From NCBI GenBank assembly GCA_036278875.1, contig DASUKF010000014.1:1-14194 (forward strand): DNA of 14,194 nt, in the 5' to 3' direction. Numbering within the stretch: the first letter of the stretch is position 1; every line of letters begins with the position of its first letter. Below, piece after piece: positions 5,379-11,908 of the stretch. The position numbers and the translations under genes are program-made. This stretch comes from JANWLD01 sp036278875 (GTDB lineage: Bacteria; Patescibacteriota; Saccharimonadia; Saccharimonadales; 2-12-FULL-41-12). The notes below the pieces were generated by a model. It did not search any database and was not told where the DNA came from. It saw only the letters and a program-made list of their open reading frames with translations.

Positions 5379-6209
5379 ATGACAGTTGAAGCAAACAGAG
5401 AGCTCGTGGTAGTTAAAGTAGGTACTGATGTATTGACGAGACAGGACAGTTTTGAATGGCCTACGCTGGATAGATATTCGTTCGCAAATATAGGACGCCA
5501 GGTAAACGAGCTTGCCGATGGAGGCGTTGACGTGGTTTTGACCACCTCGGCCGCCATCATAGGAGGCCATGAGTATACTCATGAAGAAAGAACTTACGGT
5601 AAAGATGATACCGAGGCCAAACAGCGTATGGCATGCTTGGGCCAGACTACGCTTATGACGGCTTGGCAGGAGGGCCTTAGCCCCCGGAATGCCGGACAGG
5701 TACTTTTTACTAAAAAAGAAATAGAGGACGGGGAAGGAGAGGAACTGAAGTCGCTGAGTTTGAGGCTTCTTGCCGATGGCGATATACCGGTAGCGAACGA
5801 AAACGACGCACTATCGCATGAGCAGATATCTTTTGGCGATAACGATACTTTGGCTGCCCGCTACGCCGTGCTTTTAGGCAGTACCGGGGTATTCAGCAGA
5901 GTGCGCGTAGTAGTACTAAGCGATGTCCATGGAGTTTATGAGGACATTGAAGACGAAGGTTCGGTAGTAGAACTTATAGATGATATAAAAGGTTCCGAGC
6001 ATCTTTTAGTCGATAAGGGCGAAGGATTCGGGACCGGCGGAATGGCCGGAAAATTCGCGGCGGCACGTATACTTAATGCCGCGGGTATAGAGATGCGGCT
6101 GGGCCATGGAAAGACCGGCGGAGCCATAGAGAAGCTTCTGGCAGATGAAATGGGCACACTTTTTATGGACGAAAATGCCGTGGATGAGGACGCTTTGGTC
6201 CCTGCTTAA
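5379..6209 (+). CDS. proB: Glutamate 5-kinase-like amino acid kinase (no PUA domain)
   Basis: The 276-residue product belongs to the amino acid kinase superfamily and fits glutamate 5-kinase best, the ATP-dependent first step of proline synthesis. Seen motifs are VVVKVGTDVLT near the N-terminus (K13), QVLFTKKEIEDGEGEE, NENDAL (140-145), SFGDNDTLAARYA (GDND at 153-156) and FGTGGMAGKFAA (218-225). These match the substrate- and phosphate-binding blocks of ProB. The usual V-S-S-G-A-I glycine loop reads T-T-S-A-A-I (55-60), a notable change. The C-terminal PUA domain of E. coli ProB is absent, as in many short homologues. It is not UMP kinase, whose signatures differ. SD CGGAGA lies nine bases before the ATG. 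It follows the proline attenuator and precedes proS. No proA is in the window, so the product may feed a pathway encoded elsewhere or be diverted. Confidence 0.85.
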   Translation: MTVEANRELVVVKVGTDVLTRQDSFEWPTLDRYSFANIGRQVNELADGGVDVVLTTSAAIIGGHEYTHEERTYGKDDTEAKQRMACLGQTTLMTAWQEGLSPRNAGQVLFTKKEIEDGEGEELKSLSLRLLADGDIPVANENDALSHEQISFGDNDTLAARYAVLLGSTGVFSRVRVVVLSDVHGVYEDIEDEGSVVELIDDIKGSEHLLVDKGEGFGTGGMAGKFAAARILNAAGIEMRLGHGKTGGAIEKLLADEMGTLFMDENAVDEDALVPA

Positions 6210-6229
6210 GTAACGGATAGTTATAGTGT

Positions 6230-6235
6230 TACAAT
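6230..6235 (+). promoter_or_regulatory. Possible internal -10 upstream of proS
   Basis: TACAAT matches the -10 consensus at five of six positions, with a weak TTAAGT -35 (6206-6211) 18 bp upstream. It would give a short leader carrying GAGGA before the proS ATG and would let proS escape the attenuator. It may be chance in an AT-rich gap. Confidence 0.3.
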
Positions 6236-6253
6236 AAACTGGACTGAGGAAAA

Positions 6254-7948
6254 ATGAGATATTCGAAAGTTTTCGGAAAAACATCAAAGACAGAGGGTTC
6301 TGACTATAAGATAGACTCGCATCGTCTGCTGACCCAGGCGGGATTCATACGCGAATCCACAGCCGGTCGGTACTATTTGCTGCCGCTTGGCCAAAAAGTC
6401 CATGAAAAGATAACGGACATAGTCCGCAGACACATGGATAAGTACGGTGCCCAGGAGGTCAGTATGCCGGTACTTCACCCGATTGAACTTTGGCAGGAAA
6501 CCAACAGGACCTCTACCACGGGCTTTGAGCTTATGAAGATTACGGACAGACGCGAAGCCGAGTTCGCGTTGGGCGGTACCGCCGAAGAAATGGCCGTGGA
6601 TCTTGTGCGCAAATTCAATATCAGCTACAAGAATCTGCCGTTCAACATCTACCAGTTCTCAATGAAATTCCGCGATGAGTTGCGGGCCCGGGGCGGTTTG
6701 CTGAGGGTTCGTGAATTCATCATGAAGGATGCCTATAGTTTCAGCACTAAAGAGCAGTTTGAAAAGATATATGAGGACATGTCCCGGGCTTATAGCGATA
6801 TATTTAGCGAAGTAGGCCTTGAAACCGAGAAAGTTCGTGCGGATAACGGGTACATCGGCGGAGAATACTGCCATGAGTTTATCTGTCAGAGCGAGGCCGG
6901 AGAAAGCCGGTATTTTGTAAGTAAATCCGGGGAAGCTGCCCACGAGGATGTAGCTGAAGTTCATGCAGAGCTTAAGAATACGGACGATAAGGAAGAGGAT
7001 ATTAAAGAAGTGAAGGCAGAACGCGGCAAGACAATGGAAGATGGAGTGAAGCTGCATGACCTGCCGCTCTGGCTGCAGATAAAGGACGTACTTTATTTTG
7101 ATGAATCCACAAAGAAATATGTGCTGGCCGTTATACGAGGCGATTATGATGTGAACGAAACCAAACTTATGCATCTGGCCGAGGCCTGGGACCTTAGGGC
7201 AGCTACCGACAAGGAAATAAAGGATGATTTAAACAGCGAGCCCGGTTTCATATCTCCTGTAGACTTTCCAAGGAAGAGTAAGTCAGGCAAGAAAGTCGTG
7301 GTAATAGCTGACAAGAGTCTGCGCACTATAAAAAACGCCTATGGCGGAGCCAATAAGAAGCACCGTGACCTTATGAATATAAATATAGACAGAGACTATA
7401 AGCCTGATATAGAAGGAGATATAGCGCTTGCGGTAGCCGGGGAGGGTACGGTTGAGAAACGAGGTATAGAAGTCGGGAATATCTTCCAGCTCGGATACCA
7501 CTATACTGATTTGATGAAAGGTGCCGAATATACCGATGAAAACGGTAAAAAGCAGAAATATTATATGGGCTGTTACGGTATTGGCATAGGCAGGACTATG
7601 GCCGCCGTGGTAGAGAAATACCACGATGATAAGGGCATAATCTGGCCGGAGAATATCGCGCCGTTCAAAGTTTATCTGGCGGTTCTCGGGACGGACAAAG
7701 AAGTATGTGAACAGGCCGAAAAATTTTACGGCGAACTGCAGAAAACCGGCGTGGAAGTTCTGTTTGACGACCGTGATGTGCGTCCGGGTGAGAAATTTGC
7801 CGATGCGGACCTGATTGGCTTGCCTTACAGGGTCGTAATAAGTGAAAAATCTTTAAAATCAGGCGGTGTGGAATTCAAAAAAAGGACTTCAAAAGAAACT
7901 GAGATATTAAGCCAAGAAGGGCTTATTGCACGCCTGAAAAACAAATAG
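6254..7948 (+). CDS. proS: Prolyl-tRNA synthetase, bacterial type with editing domain
   Basis: This class II synthetase charges tRNA-Pro. The 564-residue length equals the bacterial architecture of catalytic core, inserted YbaK-like editing domain and C-terminal anticodon-binding domain. Seen features are RYYLLPLG and motif 1 near the start, GGTAEEMAVDLVRK (GPTHEE in most ProS), motif 2 FRDELRARGGLLRVREFIMKD, and an insertion from about residue 225 to 385 with KDVLYFDESTKKYVLAVIRGD and GGANKKHRDLMNINIDRDY, which marks the editing fold. After it come GIEVGNIFQLGYHYTDLM and motif 3 MGCYGIGIGRTMAAVVE, then the anticodon domain with VLFDDRDVRPGEKFADADLIGLP. The ATG at 6254 follows GAGGA closely. 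The gene is 44 nt downstream of proB. Both proline genes lie behind the attenuator, matching the role of this enzyme in consuming proline and tRNA-Pro. Confidence 0.97.
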   Translation: MRYSKVFGKTSKTEGSDYKIDSHRLLTQAGFIRESTAGRYYLLPLGQKVHEKITDIVRRHMDKYGAQEVSMPVLHPIELWQETNRTSTTGFELMKITDRREAEFALGGTAEEMAVDLVRKFNISYKNLPFNIYQFSMKFRDELRARGGLLRVREFIMKDAYSFSTKEQFEKIYEDMSRAYSDIFSEVGLETEKVRADNGYIGGEYCHEFICQSEAGESRYFVSKSGEAAHEDVAEVHAELKNTDDKEEDIKEVKAERGKTMEDGVKLHDLPLWLQIKDVLYFDESTKKYVLAVIRGDYDVNETKLMHLAEAWDLRAATDKEIKDDLNSEPGFISPVDFPRKSKSGKKVVVIADKSLRTIKNAYGGANKKHRDLMNINIDRDYKPDIEGDIALAVAGEGTVEKRGIEVGNIFQLGYHYTDLMKGAEYTDENGKKQKYYMGCYGIGIGRTMAAVVEKYHDDKGIIWPENIAPFKVYLAVLGTDKEVCEQAEKFYGELQKTGVEVLFDDRDVRPGEKFADADLIGLPYRVVISEKSLKSGGVEFKKRTSKETEILSQEGLIARLKNK

Positions 7949-7957
7949 TTTTCAATC

Positions 7958-7985
7958 TTGCAAATTAACCAGCTATCGGTATAAT
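7958..7985 (+). promoter_or_regulatory. Promoter of greA
   Basis: -35 TTGCAA (7958-7963), a 16-bp spacer and a perfect -10 TATAAT (7980-7985). Transcription would start near 7992, giving a leader of about 47 nt with a strong AAAAGGAGGAGG ribosome-binding site before the ATG at 8039. Confidence 0.7.
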
Positions 7986-8038
7986 CAATGTCATCATTTC
8001 CTTGTTATTTATTTGGCTTGGAAAAGGAGGAGGAAAAC

Positions 8039-8500
8039 ATGAAGAAACAATTCCATATGACCAAAGCGGGGATAGCGGAACTGCAAACCGAACTTGATAC
8101 TTTGATTGCTCGAAGGGGCGAGATAGCCGAGGCGATAAAAACCGCTCGCGAACAGGGCGATTTGAGCGAAAATGCGGAATATCATTCGGCCAAAGAAGAT
8201 CAGGAGCGTACGGAAAGCCGTATATCCGAACTGGAGCATATACTTGCTAATACAGAGGTCATAAACAAGCCCAGGAGCGGCGGCAAAGTCCAGCTTGGCA
8301 GTACCGTAAAGCTCAAGAGCAAGACAGGAAAAGGCAAAGTATTTCAGGTAGTCGGCACAGTAGAAGCAGATCCGTTGGAAGGCAAGATATCCGATGAATC
8401 ACCTATAGGCCAGGCGCTTCTCGGCAAAGCTGTCGGCGATTCTGTCGATATAACAACCCCGATCGACACGACTACATATAAAGTCACCGATATAAGCTGA
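8039..8500 (+). CDS. greA: Transcription elongation factor GreA
   Basis: GreA enters the RNA polymerase secondary channel and stimulates cleavage of backtracked RNA. The 153-residue product (158 in E. coli) has the N-terminal coiled coil with the tip sequence EQGDLSENAEYHSAKEDQERTE. The tip acidic residues D41 and E44 are at the same positions as in E. coli. The C-terminal FKBP-like domain contains VQLGSTVKLK, ESPIGQALLGKAVGDSVDI and the end of the fold. I chose ATG 8039 because it follows AAAAGGAGGAGG and matches the family. An in-frame ATG at 7988 would add 17 unrelated residues and would start only two bases after the -10. The gene stands alone behind its own promoter. Confidence 0.97.
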   Translation: MKKQFHMTKAGIAELQTELDTLIARRGEIAEAIKTAREQGDLSENAEYHSAKEDQERTESRISELEHILANTEVINKPRSGGKVQLGSTVKLKSKTGKGKVFQVVGTVEADPLEGKISDESPIGQALLGKAVGDSVDITTPIDTTTYKVTDIS

Positions 8501-8535
8501 CCGGGTCCGTCCTGGCTGGCAGCAGCTAACTCCGT

Positions 8536-8541
8536 TATACT
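8536..8541 (+). promoter_or_regulatory. -10 element for lysK
   Basis: TATACT (five of six consensus) ends nine bases before the lysK ATG, and no Shine-Dalgarno sequence lies in between. The -35 region (TGGCTG at 17 bp) is poor. A leaderless transcript is likely. The rest of the 50-nt gap after greA shows no terminator with a T-run. Confidence 0.45.
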
Positions 8542-8550
8542 TGTTAAGTC

Positions 8551-10077
8551 ATGCAATGGTTGGAAGATATAGTAGATGAGCTTGTAAAGCGTCATCCTGA
8601 AGGCGAGATACTGATAGAATCAGGCGGTTCACCGTCGGGAGAATATCATTTGGGCCATATGCGCGAACTGGTCACATGTGATGCGATCCTTATGGCTTTG
8701 AGAAAACGCGGCCGGAAGGCGCGGCATATATATTTCGTAGATGATCTGGATGCTCTCAGAAAAATTCCGGCCAACATACCGCCGGAATATGATAAGTATC
8801 TGGGACGGCCCCTATGCGACATACCTTCCCCCGATAAAGATAAGTCTTATGCTGACTATTTCATCGAGGGCCTACAGAAGGGCTGTGATTCGCTGGGTAT
8901 AGAGGTTGAGTTCATCAGGGCTCATGAGAAATACAGGAACGGATTCTTTACAGAAGCTATAGAGATAAGCCTGGATAATATCGAACGGATAAAGAATATA
9001 TTAGAAACGATATCAAACAGAAAACTCGGGACAGACTGGTCGCCAATCCAGGTTAACGAAGGCGGATATCTGAAAAAACGCCGTTTCATAAGCATAGATA
9101 AATCTGCAAAGACTCTGAATTATGAGGACAAGGAGGGCAATGAGCAGTCCATATCTTATGCATCGGGTGATGTGAAGCTTGATTGGCGCATTGATTGGCC
9201 CGCCAGGTGGTGGCTGCTTGGCGTAGCAGTCGAACCCTTCGGGCGGGACCATGCTTCTGCAGGCGGTTCTTATGATACCGGAGAGCAGGTAGTAGGGCAG
9301 ATATTCGGCGCCAAGGCTCCGATAGCCGTGAAGTATGATTTCATAAACCTGTTCGGCGATACTAAGAAAATGAGCGCCAGCAAAGGGACCGGACTGTCAG
9401 CGAGCGAAGCTGCCGGAATAATACCTTCGGAAGTAATGCGTTATTTCATATTGAATGCTCCACCGAACAAATTATTGCATTTTGATCCCATAGGAGGACT
9501 AACGCGTCTCGTAGATGAGTTTGCGGCACTTCTGGCCAAGCCCGACAAGGACACAAAAGAGGAAAGCCTGATAGAACTATGCACTAACGGCGTAGAATCC
9601 GTAGTCAGCAGCGTGCCTTTTTCGCACTTGGTAGCAAGTTATCAGTCGGCTTTGAAGGATCCCGATAAGACTCTTGAAACCATTTCCAGGACGGAGCATG
9701 CACACAATGTGAAGGCTCAGAAAGACATAATATTGAAAGAATTGAAATTCATTGATAACTGGCTGGAAAAATGGGCGCCGGAAGATGTAAAGTTCAGTAT
9801 CCTGCAAAAAGTTGAGCCGTCCGGCTTCACTGCTGCTGAAAAAGAATATCTGGGGGCGCTTGCGGATAAGATAGAGTCCGGGCCTGAAGATGCGGACGGA
9901 GAGTGGTTTCATAAGGCCATCTACGAATTCAAAGATCATACAGAACTGGAGCCGAAGCAATTGTTCCAAACATTATACAAGATACTCATAGGCAAGGCAT
10001 CAGGTCCGCGCGCCGGCTGGTTCTTAAGTATCTTACCGCGCGACTGGCTTATTAAAAGATTAAGATTCAAAGCTTAA
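8551..10077 (+). CDS. lysK: Class I lysyl-tRNA synthetase (LysK type)
   Basis: This is a Rossmann-fold lysyl-tRNA synthetase of the type found in most archaea and some bacteria, unrelated to the common class II LysS. The 508-residue product has the HIGH-type motif HLGH at residues 33-36, inside GGSPSGEYHLGHMRELV, which is the LysRS-I form. The KMSKS-type loop KMSASK is at 273-278, followed by GTGLSASEAAGIIPSEVMRYF. The segment DWRIDWPARWWLLGVAVEPFGRDHASAGGSYDTG is highly typical of LysRS-I. The C-terminal third is the helical anticodon-binding cage. Such enzymes occur in spirochaetes, alphaproteobacteria and many CPR genomes. The DUF427 gene follows after 26 nt on the same strand and probably shares the transcript. 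Confidence 0.95.
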   Translation: MQWLEDIVDELVKRHPEGEILIESGGSPSGEYHLGHMRELVTCDAILMALRKRGRKARHIYFVDDLDALRKIPANIPPEYDKYLGRPLCDIPSPDKDKSYADYFIEGLQKGCDSLGIEVEFIRAHEKYRNGFFTEAIEISLDNIERIKNILETISNRKLGTDWSPIQVNEGGYLKKRRFISIDKSAKTLNYEDKEGNEQSISYASGDVKLDWRIDWPARWWLLGVAVEPFGRDHASAGGSYDTGEQVVGQIFGAKAPIAVKYDFINLFGDTKKMSASKGTGLSASEAAGIIPSEVMRYFILNAPPNKLLHFDPIGGLTRLVDEFAALLAKPDKDTKEESLIELCTNGVESVVSSVPFSHLVASYQSALKDPDKTLETISRTEHAHNVKAQKDIILKELKFIDNWLEKWAPEDVKFSILQKVEPSGFTAAEKEYLGALADKIESGPEDADGEWFHKAIYEFKDHTELEPKQLFQTLYKILIGKASGPRAGWFLSILPRDWLIKRLRFKA

Positions 10078-10103
10078 ATAAATAACAAAAATAAGGAGGT
10101 TTC

Positions 10104-10409
10104 TTGAAGGCGATTTGGAATAACAAGATTGTCGCGGAAGCAGATAAGGAAAAACTAATTTATATCGAGGGTAACTGGTACTTTCCACCTGATTCAATAA
10201 AGAAAAAATTTTTCAAAGACAGTGATCTTCATACCACCTGCTATTGGAAGGGCGTAGCCAGCTACTATGACGTGGTCGTTGACGGTCAGATAAGCGAAGG
10301 CGGCGCGTGGTATTATCCTGAACCCAAGGCCGGCTCAATAGAGAAAGTCAGGAAAGATTTTACTGACTACATCGCTTTCTGGCGCGGCGTAATAGTAATT
10401 GACGGCTAA
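10104..10409 (+). CDS. DUF427 domain protein
   Basis: This is a 101-residue single-domain protein of the DUF427 family (Pfam NTP_transf_9), whose biochemical function is not settled. The family blocks are clear: KAIWNNKIVAEAD at the start, EGNWYFPPDSI, TTCYWKGVASYYDVVVDG, GGAWYYPEPKAG and YIAFWRGVIVIDG at the end. The start is TTG at 10104, read as Met, chosen because a strong AAGGAGGT lies at 10093-10100 and homologues begin at exactly this M-K-A-I-W. It is 26 nt downstream of lysK. Its TAA overlaps the stop codon of the convergent msrA by three bases, so there is no intergenic room for a terminator between them. Confidence 0.88.
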   Translation: MKAIWNNKIVAEADKEKLIYIEGNWYFPPDSIKKKFFKDSDLHTTCYWKGVASYYDVVVDGQISEGGAWYYPEPKAGSIEKVRKDFTDYIAFWRGVIVIDG

Positions 10410-10945
10410 GTCTTAAGCAGTGATTCGAATTTCTTCCTAAATTTATCCAGCTTCGGATTTATGATTACCTGGCAGTAACCCAGATTGGGGTTGTTTCTGT
10501 AAAAGTTTTGAAGAAAGCCTTCAGCCTGCCAGAATTTCTCCAGAGGCACTATCTCTGTAACTATGGGGTCAGACCAGAGCTTGGCGGCGAAGCTTTTCGT
10601 AATTTCCTCTGCTGTCTTTTTCTGCGCCGCATCATGGTAGAAGATTATCGAGCGGTATTCTTCGCCCACATCATTGCCCTGGCGGTTAAGGGTCGTGGGG
10701 TCGTGTACATAATAAAATATCTGAAGTAATTGTTCGTAAGATATCACCTTAGGGTCGAAAGTTATCTGCACGGCTTCCGCATGGCCGGAGTTCGAATAGT
10801 GTGCTTCATCATAGGTAGGATCATCGGTCTTACCTCCGCTATAGCCGGAAACTACTTTGGTCACACCTTTTACTTCTTGAAAAACGGCTTCTATGCACCA
10901 GAAACAGCCCCCTGCCAGCGTAGCTTGTTCAAACCGCTTGTCCAT
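10406..10945 (-). CDS. msrA: Peptide methionine (S)-S-oxide reductase
   Basis: MsrA reduces the S-form of methionine sulfoxide in proteins and repairs oxidative damage in the cytoplasm. The 179-residue product has the active-site motif GGCFWCIE with catalytic Cys14. It also has VVSGYSGG, YDEAHYSNSGHAEAVQITFDP, YYVHDPTTLNRQGNDVGEEYRSIIFYH and, near the C-terminus, NLGYCQVIINPKL with a probable resolving Cys158. No MsrB domain is fused. The ATG at 10945 has no Shine-Dalgarno sequence. An extended -10 TGCTAAACT (10960-10952) ends six bases upstream, so a leaderless mRNA is plausible. The gene is divergent from the heliorhodopsin and shares an 81-bp control region containing a 9-bp inverted repeat. 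Confidence 0.96.
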   Translation of the reverse strand: MDKRFEQATLAGGCFWCIEAVFQEVKGVTKVVSGYSGGKTDDPTYDEAHYSNSGHAEAVQITFDPKVISYEQLLQIFYYVHDPTTLNRQGNDVGEEYRSIIFYHDAAQKKTAEEITKSFAAKLWSDPIVTEIVPLEKFWQAEGFLQNFYRNNPNLGYCQVIINPKLDKFRKKFESLLKT

Positions 10946-10949
10946 ACAT

Positions 10950-10986
10950 ACAGTTTAGCAAGATTAAATGGAGCGGACTAAACTGT
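10950..10986. repeat. 9-bp inverted repeat in the msrA/heliorhodopsin divergent control region
   Basis: ACAGTTTAG (10950-10958) and CTAAACTGT (10978-10986) are perfect inverted copies separated by 19 bp. The left arm contains the msrA -10 (TAAACT on the minus strand). The right arm overlaps the TG of the extended -10 for the plus-strand gene. The arrangement would suit a dimeric regulator acting on both genes, or simply two outward-facing -10 elements. No matching regulator is in the window. Confidence 0.55.
10952..10960 (-). promoter_or_regulatory. Extended -10 of msrA
   Basis: TGCTAAACT on the minus strand fits TGn plus a -10 hexamer and ends six bases before the msrA ATG. A partial -35 TTAGTC lies 18 bp upstream (10981-10976). 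Transcription would begin at the A of the start codon. Confidence 0.45.
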
Positions 10987-10994
10987 GCTATAGT
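10986..10994 (+). promoter_or_regulatory. Extended -10 of the heliorhodopsin gene
   Basis: TGCTATAGT is TGn plus a -10 hexamer matching TATAAT at five of six positions. The predicted start is near 11001, giving a leader of about 26 nt with GGGAG at 11014-11018. The -35 is weak (TTAAAT at 19 bp), which an extended -10 tolerates. Confidence 0.6.
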
Positions 10995-11026
10995 AATTCT
11001 CAAGAATAAACAAGGGAGAATATTCT

Positions 11027-11902
11027 ATGGCAAGAACTGCCAAAAAAACCACTGCGAAAAAAACAACCAAAAAGACAGCCGGAGCCAAATCTTCGGCAAA
11101 AAGCGTCAGCAAGCAGGCGCCGGCCGCAAAGAATAACGAGGGTATGGTCACTTTGGAGAAACTTTATAAATTCAATCTGTTCTCTACAATTGTCAACCTG
11201 GCTTTTGCCGTTTTAAGCGTACTCTTCGTATCCAGAAATACCGTAGACTTTACGCTTGCGCATGCCACAAAAGACGCGCTGTCCGGGTCATCGGCCATGG
11301 GTCCGGCCTATAAGATCCTTGCTACTGTCGAGATACGCTACCTCATGGCGTTCATATTCGTTCTGGGGGCTATATTCTCCTTATTGCTTGCTACTAAACT
11401 GCGCAAAAATTACGAGGCCGGGGTCAAAGGTTCCGCTGCCGGCTGGCGCTGGGCTTCCATGGGCATAACCCTGGGTCTTATCCTGGAGCTTGCAACCATT
11501 CTCGGCGGTATCGGCGACATATTTACACTGAAACTTGTGGGTACGCTGACATTCACTGCCGCCATCCTGGCTTGGCTTAACGAAAAACAGAACAAAGGCA
11601 CGAAAAAACAATACGCTGTTTTTGCACTCGGGGTCTTCACGGGATTCGCAGCGTGGGTTCCTCTGGCAGGCAGTTTACTTGGCACGGCACTTTACGGTGC
11701 AGCCAACTTCAGCTGGTATGTTTACACACTGGCGGTATTGGTCCTGATAGGCTCGTTAAGCATAGGACTTAACCAGTACAGACATGCCCGCGACGGGGTC
11801 ACTGCCAAGGGTTACTTGCAGCTCGAAGGCAAATACTTATCTACCGACTTCCTTGTAAAACTCGCTGTTTTTGCAGTACTTCTGATAGCCCTGCACAAAT
11901 AA
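11027..11902 (+). CDS. Heliorhodopsin with altered retinal pocket
   Basis: The 291-residue product has a basic Lys/Ala/Thr/Ser-rich N-terminal tail (1-38) and seven membrane helices (about 49-70, 103-124, 140-163, 167-184, 197-218, 227-248, 270-289). From TM3 to TM4 it aligns without gaps with the remembered sequence of heliorhodopsin 48C12: W-R-W at 140-142, G-I-G-D-I at 162-166 and W-L-N-E-K at 183-187. TM6-TM7 also align without gaps (V-Y, N-Q-Y, Y-L, E, Y), placing K278 on the retinal lysine K241. The counterion E107 is Ser144 and S237 is Asp274. H23 is Asn57, and H80 falls on Ser118 or Phe117. SD GGGAG lies eight bases before the ATG. rsmE follows after six bases. A non-photoactive seven-helix relative is the main alternative. 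Confidence 0.83.
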   Translation: MARTAKKTTAKKTTKKTAGAKSSAKSVSKQAPAAKNNEGMVTLEKLYKFNLFSTIVNLAFAVLSVLFVSRNTVDFTLAHATKDALSGSSAMGPAYKILATVEIRYLMAFIFVLGAIFSLLLATKLRKNYEAGVKGSAAGWRWASMGITLGLILELATILGGIGDIFTLKLVGTLTFTAAILAWLNEKQNKGTKKQYAVFALGVFTGFAAWVPLAGSLLGTALYGAANFSWYVYTLAVLVLIGSLSIGLNQYRHARDGVTAKGYLQLEGKYLSTDFLVKLAVFAVLLIALHK

Positions 11903-11908
11903 GGGCTT

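Noticed and set aside
5379..6209. UMP kinase (pyrH) replacing the gene missing after tsf
   Set aside because: The motifs NENDAL, GDNDTLAA and GTGGM-x-x-K are those of glutamate 5-kinase. PyrH signatures are absent.
7988..8038. Upstream ATG start for greA
   Set aside because: It lies two bases after the -10 TATAAT, so it could not be on the transcript. The strong ribosome-binding site points to 8039.
11027..11902. Type 1 (pump) rhodopsin
   Set aside because: The motifs of proton pumps (R-Y-x-D-W on TM3) are absent, and the helix-by-helix match is to heliorhodopsin, including W-L-x-E-K after TM4 and the N-Q-Y segment after TM6.
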